NCBI GenBank assembly: GCA_026982175.1
Contig: JALSHP010000295.1
Span: 1 to 12,302 of the forward strand
Reading direction: 5' to 3'
DNA: 12,302 nucleotides
Origin: Campylobacteraceae bacterium
Lineage (GTDB): Bacteria; Campylobacterota; Campylobacteria; Campylobacterales; Sulfurovaceae
Shown: positions 1 to 6,414 of the stretch, in pieces
How the letters are laid out: the number at the start of each line of letters is the position of its first letter
How positions within the stretch are numbered: position 1 is the first letter of the stretch
Notes under the pieces: model-generated
What the model was told of the DNA's origin: nothing
Database searches by the model: none
What the model saw: only the letters and a program-made list of their open reading frames with translations
Translations under genes and position numbers: made by a program

Positions 1-1
1 A

Positions 2-2197
2 AATGTGGGTAAAGTCTTGGGCAATGTTAAAGCAGAGTTAGCACTCATTGAACCCATGCTACCTAAGGGGACAAGCATTGAGATATTTTACGACCGAACG
101 CACTTGGTAAACTTGGCGACCGATACGGTCAAAAAAGCTTTAATAGAAGCAATTGTTCTCATTTTTGTTATTTTGCTTTTGATGTTAGGCAACTTGGCTT
201 CAGCCCTCTCTGTGGCACTCATCTTACCTTTTGCCCTACTCATGAGCTTTATGGCAATGCAGTACTTTGGGCTTTCGGCAAACCTTATGAGTTTGGGAGG
301 ACTCGCCATTGCCATTGGTTTACTGGTCGATTCAGCCGTGGTCATGGTCGAACACATTACGGCTGAACTTGGAAACCCCAAAAAACAAAAAGAGTCTAAA
401 TTGGTCATCATCACCAACGCAGCCGTTGAGATGGCTCCTTCCATTGTGACTGGGGTGTTGATTATTATCATTGTCTTTATGCCCTTGCTTACGCTTCAAG
501 GCTTAGAGGGAAAACTCTTTGCTCCTGTGGCATTGAGCATTGTCTTTGCCCTTTTTTCTTCACTCATTTTGGCTTTAACACTCATTCCTGTTTTGAGTTC
601 GTTTATTCTCTCTAAACGTGAAGATAAAGAGTCGCTGTTGGTACGAATGTTGGTGTTTGGCTATCGTCCTTTGTTAAAAATAGCCATTCGTTTTTCTAAA
701 ACATTTATTTTGATTGTTTTGTTAATCTTTGGATACTCATTGCATTTGGCTTCAAAAACAGGGAGTATCTTTATGCCAACGATGGACGAGGGAAGCATTA
801 TCATAGGCGTTGAGATGTTGCCTTCTATCTCACTTGATGAGAGTCGTGAACTGAACCTAAAGCTCCAAAAGAAACTTCTAGCGAATGTACCTGAAATCAA
901 AGACATTATCGCACGAACAGGAAGTGATGAGTTGGGGCTTGACCCCATGAGTCTGAACGACACCGACACCTTTTTAGTGCTTCACCCTAAAAGCGAATGG
1001 CGAGAACCCTCTAAAGAGTTTGTCATTGATGCCATAAGAAAAGTGCTTGATGGCATGGTAGGGATTGAAGCTGGGTTTACCCAACCCATTGAGATGAGGG
1101 TTTCGGAAATGCTCACAGGGGTAAGAGGTGACTTAGCCATAGACATCTTTGGAGAAGACCCCAATGAGTTAGAAAAGATAGCCGTGCAAGTCAAAGAGGT
1201 CTTAGAGAAAACCAAAGGAAGCTCCGATGTTTACAAAAAAGCCAATGAGGGAGTCGCCTACTTTGAGTTAAGTTTTAAGCGTCAAACCATGGCACGTTAT
1301 GGGGTGAGTCAAGAGGAGATTAACCACTTCTTAACTAGCATGGTAACAGGCTCTAGCGTGGGGATTATCCAAGAGGGAATGCGACGGATTGATTTGGTCA
1401 TTAAAGGCGAAAAGCAGTTTCAAAACTCTTTGGCAACCATTGCCAATCTCTACTACCCTCTAAGCGATGGCTCTAGCATTGCCATTAACCGTTTGGTGGC
1501 GTTTAAACAAAAGAGTGGACCTGTACAGATAGAGCATGAGAATGGCTACCGAAAAACCGTCGTACAGTCCAATGTAGAGGGGCGAGACCTGCTTAGTTTT
1601 GTCGAAGAGGTCAAAGCCACTGTTGCCAAAGAGATAAAACTACCAGCAGGGTACTACCTAAGCTATGGAGGAGAGTTTGAAAACCAACAAAGAGCAGCTG
1701 CTAGACTGCAACTCATTGTGCCTATCTCGCTCTTTTTGGTCTTTTTACTGCTTTACGTTTCGTTTGGCTCTATTGGTCAAGCGACCATTGTCTTTTTAAA
1801 CGTACCATTGGCACTCATTGGAGGCTTTGCAGGGCTTTATTACTCTGGCGAATACCTCTCTGTCCCTGCTTCAGTTGGGTTTATTGCCTTACTTGGGATT
1901 GCCATGTTAAACGGCGTAGTGATGATGAACTACTTTAACTATTTAGCCCTAAGAGGTATGTCGGTCAAAGAGTTGGTAGTAGAGGGTGCAGTAAAACGGC
2001 TAAGACCAGTGCTTATGACAGCTCTCATTGCCTCATTTGGTTTAATTCCCCTCATGTTCTCCACAGGACCTGGCTCTGAAATACAACGACCATTAGCCAT
2101 CGTGGTCATTTGGGGCTTGGTGAGTGCGACGATTTTGACGCTGTTTATATTGCCGATTTTGTATGGGATGGTTTATGGGGAGAAGCAAAAAAAGTAA
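2..2197 (+). CDS. Heavy-metal efflux RND transporter (CusA/CzcA family), 5'-truncated by window edge
   Basis: Inner-membrane proton-driven pump of the HME-RND family, which exports metal cations from periplasm or cytosol through a tripartite complex. About 731 C-terminal residues are visible. Family members are about 1,000-1,050 aa, so roughly 300 residues lie upstream, and the apparent GTG at 5 is not a real start. Numbering from that GTG, visible hallmarks are: a hydrophobic bundle at about 45-200; the TM4 proton-relay motif AIGLLVDSAVVMVEH at 103-117 (Asp109, Glu116); FMPTMDEGSI at 256-265, opening the second periplasmic half; MRVSEMLTG in the porter domain; and a final TM bundle with SVGFIALLGIAMLNGVVMM. 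The AIG form of the TM4 motif resembles CusA-like (Cu/Ag) pumps, whereas zinc-type CzcA has DFG. Later segments look more CzcA-like, so the metal is not assigned. The last codons (GEKQKK, stop) differ from the duplicate end at 4653-4733 because the R-M cassette joins here. Confidence 0.93.
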   Translation, partial: NVGKVLGNVKAELALIEPMLPKGTSIEIFYDRTHLVNLATDTVKKALIEAIVLIFVILLLMLGNLASALSVALILPFALLMSFMAMQYFGLSANLMSLGGLAIAIGLLVDSAVVMVEHITAELGNPKKQKESKLVIITNAAVEMAPSIVTGVLIIIIVFMPLLTLQGLEGKLFAPVALSIVFALFSSLILALTLIPVLSSFILSKREDKESLLVRMLVFGYRPLLKIAIRFSKTFILIVLLIFGYSLHLASKTGSIFMPTMDEGSIIIGVEMLPSISLDESRELNLKLQKKLLANVPEIKDIIARTGSDELGLDPMSLNDTDTFLVLHPKSEWREPSKEFVIDAIRKVLDGMVGIEAGFTQPIEMRVSEMLTGVRGDLAIDIFGEDPNELEKIAVQVKEVLEKTKGSSDVYKKANEGVAYFELSFKRQTMARYGVSQEEINHFLTSMVTGSSVGIIQEGMRRIDLVIKGEKQFQNSLATIANLYYPLSDGSSIAINRLVAFKQKSGPVQIEHENGYRKTVVQSNVEGRDLLSFVEEVKATVAKEIKLPAGYYLSYGGEFENQQRAAARLQLIVPISLFLVFLLLYVSFGSIGQATIVFLNVPLALIGGFAGLYYSGEYLSVPASVGFIALLGIAMLNGVVMMNYFNYLALRGMSVKELVVEGAVKRLRPVLMTALIASFGLIPLMFSTGPGSEIQRPLAIVVIWGLVSATILTLFILPILYGMVYGEKQKK
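2110..2183 (+). repeat. Left copy of 74-bp direct repeat flanking the R-M cassette
   Basis: This 3' end segment of the RND pump gene is repeated in direct orientation at 4652-4725, offset 2,542 bp. By eye 70 of 74 positions match. The mismatches are at 2128, 2130, 2140 and 2141, and the last 42 bp (2142-2183) are identical. Identity stops abruptly on both sides. This copy is in frame with, and forms part of, the intact pump gene. Confidence 0.95.
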
Positions 2198-2207
2198 AAT
2201 CATTAAT

Positions 2208-2240
2208 GTGGGATAGAATATTATTTAAGCTTTATCCCAC
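2208..2240. terminator. Hairpin between convergent pump and methyltransferase genes, possible terminator
   Basis: GTGGGATA (2208-2215) is the exact reverse complement of TATCCCAC (2233-2240), giving an 8-bp stem with a 17-nt AT-rich loop. The right arm overlaps the last codons of the methyltransferase gene, and the pump gene ends 10 bp upstream of the left arm. Read on the minus strand, a run of seven T lies further on (2185-2194), not directly adjacent. A weak bidirectional terminator is plausible. It could also mark the original end of the inserted cassette. Confidence 0.45.
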
Positions 2241-3302
2241 TAACTTTTCTGAACCCCCATCTTCAAAATCAAAAAGTGAAGTCTGTTTAAAAGTTTTTAG
2301 AGATTGAGGTGAAGAGCTATTACTCTTTTCTAAAATCTGAAATTTAACCTCTTTTGCTATCGCTTCAACCATAGGAATAACAATAGAATTTCCAATACGA
2401 TTATAGAGTTTAGCTTTTGAGCCAATGAATTTAAAGTCATCTGAAAAGCCCATAAGTCTGTAACACTCTTTTAGTGTCAATTTTCTTACTCTACCATCAT
2501 GATAAATATAATATCGTCCTGCTGACTCTTGTGATGATAAAGTTGGGTGTGTTCCTTCTGATGAGTAGATACGATTTGGCTGTTTATGGACACGTGAGAG
2601 ATGTTCTGTGTTTTCTCTCACCCCTTTTGTTCTTATGTTTTTGTTGAGATAGCCTACAAAAATAAGACCAGATAGTTGTCTTTTAGGATTTTCAATTAGG
2701 CTGTATTCACTCTCATCCAAATATTCAAAAGATTCACTTTCTTCTTCTAAAATATCTTTTATAGAGGGTACTTCTTTTTTTTCTAATTTAGAAAAATCAA
2801 ATTTTATTCCATTTAGAGAAGCTACTATTATGGTTCGTTCTCTATTTTGAGGAACACCAAAATCTTTTGCATTTAAAACTTGCCAATTGGTCGTATATCC
2901 CAACTCTTGAAGTGCTGTCAAAACAACCTTTAGCGTATTGCCTTTATCATGACTTTTAAAGTGTTTTACATTTTCCAAAACAATAGCTTTTGGTCGTTTC
3001 TCTTTTAATATACGTTCAATATCAAAAAAGAGTGTTCCTCTTGTATCATTAAAGCCCTTTTTTTCTCCTGCAATAGAAAAAGGTTGACATGGAAATCCTG
3101 CCAATAAAACATCATGATTTGGTATCTCTTTTTCATCTACTCTTGTAATATCAGAAAAGAGTTCATCGTTATAGTTTAAAGTGTACATCTCTTGTGCATG
3201 TGGGTCTATTTCTGAAGAAAAAACACAAGACCCTCCATTTCGCTCAAAACCCGTTCTAAACCCACCAATACCTGCAAATAAATCTATAAATTTAAAGCTC
3301 AT
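2232..3302 (-). CDS. DNA (cytosine-5-)-methyltransferase of a type II R-M system
   Basis: Transfers a methyl group from S-adenosylmethionine to C5 of cytosine in the R-M recognition site, protecting host DNA from the partner nuclease encoded just upstream. The 356 aa carry the C5-MTase motifs in order: motif I DLFAGIGGF (7-15, SAM binding); motif IV GFPCQPFS (69-76) with catalytic Cys72; motif VI ENVKHF (110-115); motif VIII PQNRERT (151-157); RLMGF (282-286) and motif X RIGNSIV (302-308). The target-recognition region falls at about 180-265 and is short, as in single-specificity enzymes. The methylated sequence cannot be read from it. The ATG at 3300-3302 lies inside the endonuclease gene, an 11-bp overlap that suggests translational coupling. 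Codons are AT-rich, unlike the pump gene. A run of eight A encodes Lys175-Lys176 and is a possible but unproven slippage site. Confidence 0.95.
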   Translation of the reverse strand: MSFKFIDLFAGIGGFRTGFERNGGSCVFSSEIDPHAQEMYTLNYNDELFSDITRVDEKEIPNHDVLLAGFPCQPFSIAGEKKGFNDTRGTLFFDIERILKEKRPKAIVLENVKHFKSHDKGNTLKVVLTALQELGYTTNWQVLNAKDFGVPQNRERTIIVASLNGIKFDFSKLEKKEVPSIKDILEEESESFEYLDESEYSLIENPKRQLSGLIFVGYLNKNIRTKGVRENTEHLSRVHKQPNRIYSSEGTHPTLSSQESAGRYYIYHDGRVRKLTLKECYRLMGFSDDFKFIGSKAKLYNRIGNSIVIPMVEAIAKEVKFQILEKSNSSSPQSLKTFKQTSLFDFEDGGSEKLVG

Positions 3303-4395
3303 GATTTAACTCCTTGCTTAGCTCATTCCATTTTTGTTTATGAATGGCTTTTAGCTCACTATCTGTAGAGATTAAATCTGAATAAAGTCTGTAAAAATCT
3401 TCTAAATTATCAATGAGTCTCATGTAATATTTTAGTGTACTAAGAACACCATTGACAATAATTTGACATCCATGTTCTTGTTTGACTTCTTCAATAATCT
3501 TATAAATTTCATTTTCTTTAACCATTCCTTGATTAGACAATATATAGTATCGTTTAGGGTTAAAACGAACAATCTTCTCTTTGGCTATTCGTAAGATATT
3601 AGCATCAATTGGTTTATCAAGTTTTATTTCAATTGCTTCAAAAAGTTCTTTGCTCTTGAATACTTCTATGTCTCCAGCACTTTGAGAGGTTCTGTCACTT
3701 GCCGTATGACTACCTAACGCTTTTAGTTGGCATTGATTGTAACGAGATATTTGATTAATTAGTAGATTGTAAATAGCATAAAAAGCAAGTACAGGAAGTT
3801 TTGAACCATAAGATGTTTTGTAGTCAAAATTAAATTGTTTATCTAAAAGTTCAATGGTTTTTTCGATGGTTAATTTTTCAGGGTTTTTTAAAGGGATAAT
3901 CTCAACTTTATTGACTTCTTGTAGTTCAATAATTAATTTAAAAAGCTCTACTAAAATATATTTTGGATTAACTTTTTCAATCTCAATAGTATTAACTAAT
4001 TCTAAAAAAGCTTTTTTAACAGATTTATTACTGATTTTTCCTTCATAATCTAAACTGTAAGGATAAGGCTGTTCAAGTGAACGCGTAAGCCACCCACTCT
4101 CTGCCATTGAGGGTAAACCAAGTTTTTTAAGTGTAGGCGTGATATATTTAGTATCAACAGTTCTACCTGAAAACCCACTTTCTATCTGTGTCTGATGGTT
4201 TCGTATATCTTGATTTGGATGAACTATTTTATAAATGCCAAGAGTAACAAAAACAGTAAAAACACCTTTTTGATTAAATGATTTTTGAGCTATGGTTTCT
4301 ATATTTTTTAGAGTTTGAGTATTTAAATTTTTTGTATAGAACTTTTTGTTTACTGCTTCTGTATGGATCTCTTCTAATATTGCATTATAGTTCAT
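3292..4395 (-). CDS. Probable type II restriction endonuclease (PD-(D/E)XK-like)
   Basis: Predicted to cleave the unmodified recognition site protected by the downstream methyltransferase. The assignment rests on tight coupling (11-bp overlap with the methyltransferase gene) and on a PD-(D/E)XK-type pattern: GDIEVF at 241-246 (Asp242), then EAIEIKL at 253-259 (Glu256, Lys258), which can supply the metal-binding acidic pair and catalytic lysine. The preceding segment LGSHTASDRTSQSAGD (227-242) is polar and could form an active-site loop. The N-terminal half contains SGFSGRTVDTKYITP (73-87) and AESGWLTRSLEQPYPYSLDY (98-117), which I associate, from memory only, with endonucleases annotated as SacI family; this is not established here. 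Length 367 aa. The start at 4393-4395 is supported by an AAGGA ribosome site at 4401-4405, five bases upstream. No controller (C) protein gene precedes it. Confidence 0.82.
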   Translation of the reverse strand: MNYNAILEEIHTEAVNKKFYTKNLNTQTLKNIETIAQKSFNQKGVFTVFVTLGIYKIVHPNQDIRNHQTQIESGFSGRTVDTKYITPTLKKLGLPSMAESGWLTRSLEQPYPYSLDYEGKISNKSVKKAFLELVNTIEIEKVNPKYILVELFKLIIELQEVNKVEIIPLKNPEKLTIEKTIELLDKQFNFDYKTSYGSKLPVLAFYAIYNLLINQISRYNQCQLKALGSHTASDRTSQSAGDIEVFKSKELFEAIEIKLDKPIDANILRIAKEKIVRFNPKRYYILSNQGMVKENEIYKIIEEVKQEHGCQIIVNGVLSTLKYYMRLIDNLEDFYRLYSDLISTDSELKAIHKQKWNELSKELNHEL

Positions 4396-4409
4396 TTTTA
4401 TCCTTGATT

Positions 4410-4583
4410 TTATTTTCTTGCTTTGGTACTTAGTGAGATTTTTCTTAAAATTTTGGCTATTTCTCCATGCTGATTTTTTTCTGCATAATCTAAAGGTGTT
4501 TTCCCTCCAAAATCCTTTATATTAGTATCTACGCCTAAGTCTATTAATAGTTTGACAATATTGGTTATTATAATTTCGACACT
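4410..4583 (-). pseudogene. Ankyrin-repeat protein remnant (3' end only)
   Basis: An open frame of 57 codons on the minus strand ends with TAA at 4410-4412, only 14 bp before the endonuclease start. It translates to about one and a half ankyrin repeats: IVKLLIDLGVDTNIKD, then GGKTPLDYAEKNQHGEIAKI, then a Lys/Arg-rich tail ending TKARK. The ankyrin signature G-x-TPL-x-x-A is clear. The frame is closed upstream by TAA at 4584-4586 and has no ATG, GTG or TTG start, so it is best read as the 3' end of an ankyrin gene cut off when the cassette was assembled or moved. A short product from an ATT start is possible but unlikely. The remnant probably came with the R-M genes, since it lies inside the repeat-bounded unit. 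Confidence 0.75.
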
Positions 4584-4596
4584 TTATTTCTGATTT

Positions 4597-4625
4597 ATTA
4601 TACTATTTTAGTTTGAATATAATAA
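4597..4625 (-). promoter_or_regulatory. Putative promoter of the R-M operon
   Basis: On the minus strand a perfect TATAAT (4602 down to 4597) lies 17 bp downstream of a weak TTATTA (4625 down to 4620). Campylobacterota promoters typically show a strong -10 and a poor -35. It precedes the ankyrin remnant, endonuclease and methyltransferase, and lies inside the repeat-bounded unit, so the cassette would carry its own promoter. Confidence 0.5.
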
Positions 4626-4651
4626 TTTTTTAGAAAAGTTGTTGGGATTAA

Positions 4652-4725
4652 TTGGGGCTTGGTGAGTGCAATGATTTTGACCTTGTTTATATTGCCGATT
4701 TTGTATGGGATGGTTTATGGGGAGA
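4652..4725 (+). repeat. Right copy of 74-bp direct repeat flanking the R-M cassette
   Basis: Direct repeat partner of 2110-2183 with four substitutions (4670, 4672, 4682, 4683). It borders the native-looking promoter region of the RDD gene, so this copy is continuous with sequence downstream of the original insertion site. Confidence 0.95.
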
Positions 4726-4733
4726 GGGAGTAG
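4653..4733 (+). pseudogene. Duplicated 3' end of the RND pump gene
   Basis: Read in the pump frame, this segment gives WGLVSAMILTLFILPILYGM, then VYGERE and a TAG stop at 4731-4733. It matches the last TM helix of the pump, with one amino acid change (Thr to Met) plus a different tail (GERE against GEKQKK). It has no start and is cut off from the rest of the gene. It most likely preserves the pump gene's original C-terminus before the R-M cassette arrived. Confidence 0.85.
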
Positions 4734-4738
4734 GTGGC

Positions 4739-4761
4739 TATAATCGCTTTTTTGCTACAAT
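4739..4761 (+). promoter_or_regulatory. Putative promoter(s) for the RDD-MFS operon
   Basis: Two similar -10-like blocks lie in tandem: GGCTATAATCGC with TATAAT at 4739-4744, and TGCTACAATCGC with TACAAT at 4756-4761. They are followed by an AAGGAG ribosome site at 4772-4777. The pattern of T-run, TGCTA(T/C)AAT and GC is common in this phylum. The second block leaves a plausible leader of about 15 nt. Confidence 0.5.
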
Positions 4762-4782
4762 CGCTCTTATTAAGGAGAGTTC

Positions 4783-5298
4783 ATGGCAAAAAAACAACGT
4801 TTTAGAGACACCAAACAAAAAAGAGCAACCCCAATAGATAAAGTGGAGAAACCTACTATCCCTTTTGCCTCTTTGGGGCTGAAAGCCAAAGCCTTTCTAA
4901 CCGATATTTTTATGTTGCTTATGCCTCTTTTTTATTTGAGTATTTATGTTGTTTTTGATGGATTAGAAGATGTGGCGAAGCATAGAGTAGAGGCTTGGGC
5001 ATATGCCATAATTCCTTTTTTACTCCTACTCACACTCTTTATGCTCAAAGATGAGGGGCGAACCCCTGGGGCTAGGTCGCAAGGGCTAAAAGTAATTGAG
5101 TTTCATACTTTAGAGAAGCCCTCTTTATTCTCTACGGTATTTAGAAACCTTATGTTGCCTTTTTCAATGTTTATTCCAATTTTTTGGCTGATTCCTTTTT
5201 TTAGAAAAGAGAAACAGATGTTACATGATTTACTCTCGGCGACCTGTGTGATTGTTGACCCCAATCCACCAAAAGAGAAAGTCTTGAAAAGTAATTAA
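4783..5298 (+). CDS. RDD-family membrane protein
   Basis: Small integral membrane protein (171 aa) of the RDD family, whose biochemical role is generally unknown; some members are implicated in ion or solute transport. Three hydrophobic segments are visible at about 39-58, 73-88 and 124-140. Asp41 at the start of the first helix and Asp149 in MLHDLLS match two family positions. The usual first-helix arginine appears to be replaced by lysine (Lys34/Lys36 in LKAKAFLTD). The central motif GRTPGARSQGLKVIEF (92-107) resembles the conserved RDD loop. The N-terminal 25 residues are basic and probably cytosolic. The ATG is set by an AAGGAG ribosome site five bases upstream. Its stop overlaps the transporter start by one base (TAATG), so the two genes are translationally coupled and may act together. 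Confidence 0.85.
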   Translation: MAKKQRFRDTKQKRATPIDKVEKPTIPFASLGLKAKAFLTDIFMLLMPLFYLSIYVVFDGLEDVAKHRVEAWAYAIIPFLLLLTLFMLKDEGRTPGARSQGLKVIEFHTLEKPSLFSTVFRNLMLPFSMFIPIFWLIPFFRKEKQMLHDLLSATCVIVDPNPPKEKVLKSN

Positions 5299-6395
5299 TG
5301 CATCTATTTCTCTCTCTCTTCTACTTTTTTTACTTCTCTTTGGTTGGTGTCTATGTGATGTTTATGCCCCAAGCCTTAACGGGCTTTGGATACACGAATG
5401 CACAAATAGGCATTGTCTATGCCGCAGCACCATTTATGCGATTTTTACTTCCTTTTATTTTTAAGTATTATGTTAAGCTAAATGCTAAAATCTATCTCTT
5501 AGCACTGTTGTTTACTTTTTTGGCATCGCTTCTTTTTATTAGCACAGTGCATAACTTCTACTTACATCTGCTCTCCAATGCCATTTTTGGAGCATCTATG
5601 GGTGTCATTCTCCCTTATGTTGAGACCATATCACTGCATCAAGTTGCTAAAAAGACCTATGGGAAAATACGTCTTTGGGGGTCAGTAGGATTTATTGTCA
5701 TTGCATTGTGGTTAGGTAAAATCAATGCAACACCCATGGAGACCATCTATTATCTTTGTTTAACAGCATTTCTCACGTGGATATTTGGCTATTTTGTTTT
5801 AGCTTATGAGACCCATAAAGAGGAACAAGAAGAGAGTGATAAAGGTTTCTCTCTAAAAAAATATTGGGCTTTTTGGGCAAGTATCTTTTTGATGCAAGTG
5901 GCATTTGGAGGCTTTTATACCTTTTTTACCATTTATGAAACAGAGCAGGGAGTGAGTAAAGCATTCATCTCTTATTTGTGGTCATTTTCGGTTATTTGTG
6001 AAATTGCAATGCTCTATTACCAAGGAGCATTGCTACAAAGAAATCTATTGACCCTCTTAAAACTTGCGACATTTATTACTGCCTTTAGATGGCTTCTGCT
6101 CTATCTCTACCCCTCTTCGTTAGAGATAACCTTTTTTAGCCAATCTTTACACGCCATAAGCTTTGCACTCTATCATACTGCATCAATTACTTACGTATTC
6201 TCTATCTATACACAAAAACGCTTAGCTCAACAGTTCTTTTTGGGTATCTCTTTTGGTTTAGGTGGAGGAGTAGGGTCATATATTGCGGGTCTTTTCTATG
6301 GGGAGTATCTCTTTTTAATCGAGTCAATCATTACGCTATTGGCATTGATGATGCTATTTGTACATGATAGACGGAAACAAAGCATAAGAAATTAA
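5298..6395 (+). CDS. MFS transporter (MFS_1-like / HcaT-LacY-type)
   Basis: Inner-membrane permease of 365 aa with about 11-12 hydrophobic helices, probably a proton symporter; the substrate cannot be read. The segment YGKIRLWGSVGF at 121-132 is the conserved motif of the MFS group that includes 3-phenylpropionate and nucleoside/sugar symporters. PQALTGFGYTNAQIGIVYAA (24-43) fits the first helix hairpin of that group. At 365 aa it is at the short end for MFS, but both ends are hydrophobic and the frame is intact. It begins on the A of the upstream TAA stop, so translation probably depends on reinitiation from the RDD gene. The last codons form the left arm of the terminator at 6379-6409. Confidence 0.88.
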   Translation: MHLFLSLFYFFYFSLVGVYVMFMPQALTGFGYTNAQIGIVYAAAPFMRFLLPFIFKYYVKLNAKIYLLALLFTFLASLLFISTVHNFYLHLLSNAIFGASMGVILPYVETISLHQVAKKTYGKIRLWGSVGFIVIALWLGKINATPMETIYYLCLTAFLTWIFGYFVLAYETHKEEQEESDKGFSLKKYWAFWASIFLMQVAFGGFYTFFTIYETEQGVSKAFISYLWSFSVICEIAMLYYQGALLQRNLLTLLKLATFITAFRWLLLYLYPSSLEITFFSQSLHAISFALYHTASITYVFSIYTQKRLAQQFFLGISFGLGGGVGSYIAGLFYGEYLFLIESIITLLALMMLFVHDRRKQSIRN

Positions 6396-6409
6396 ATCTC
6401 TTATGCTTT
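6379..6409. terminator. Bidirectional terminator between MFS and rnj genes
   Basis: A perfect 11-bp inverted repeat: AAAGCATAAGA (6379-6389) and TCTTATGCTTT (6399-6409), with a 9-nt loop. It overlaps the MFS stop codon (6393-6395) and ends 5 bp before the rnj stop on the other strand (6415-6417). Both strands leave the stem with T-rich sequence, so it can serve both convergent operons. Confidence 0.8.
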
Positions 6410-6414
6410 AATGC

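Larger units (their letters stand above)
2110..4725. mobile_element. Type II restriction-modification cassette inserted with long target duplication
   Basis: The unit between the two 74-bp direct repeats (2184-4651, 2,468 bp) holds an ankyrin remnant, a restriction endonuclease gene and a C5-cytosine methyltransferase gene, all on the minus strand, with their own putative promoter. It lies between the pump gene and an RDD/MFS operon, both on the plus strand, and is visibly more AT-rich than the pump gene. There is no transposase, integrase or terminal inverted repeat. Insertion of R-M units with long target duplications has been described from Helicobacter genome comparisons. Here the repeated target is the pump gene's 3' end, so that gene stayed intact. 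Recombination between the repeats would remove the cassette. Confidence 0.85.

Noticed and set aside
2110..2307. 65-codon plus-strand frame starting MGLGECDDFD
   Set aside because: It begins at a TTG inside the pump gene and reads the repeated DNA out of frame. Its partner at 4652-4837 starts with the same peptide only because the DNA is duplicated.
2775..2782. Run of eight T (A in the coding sense) in the methyltransferase gene as a phase-variable tract
   Set aside because: Short A/T runs are common in this AT-rich DNA and the frame is intact; no evidence of variation from a single sequence.
4652..4837. 61-codon frame overlapping the RDD gene start
   Set aside because: Out-of-frame reading of the repeat copy and the promoter; no ribosome site, and the sequence is explained by the duplication and the RDD gene.
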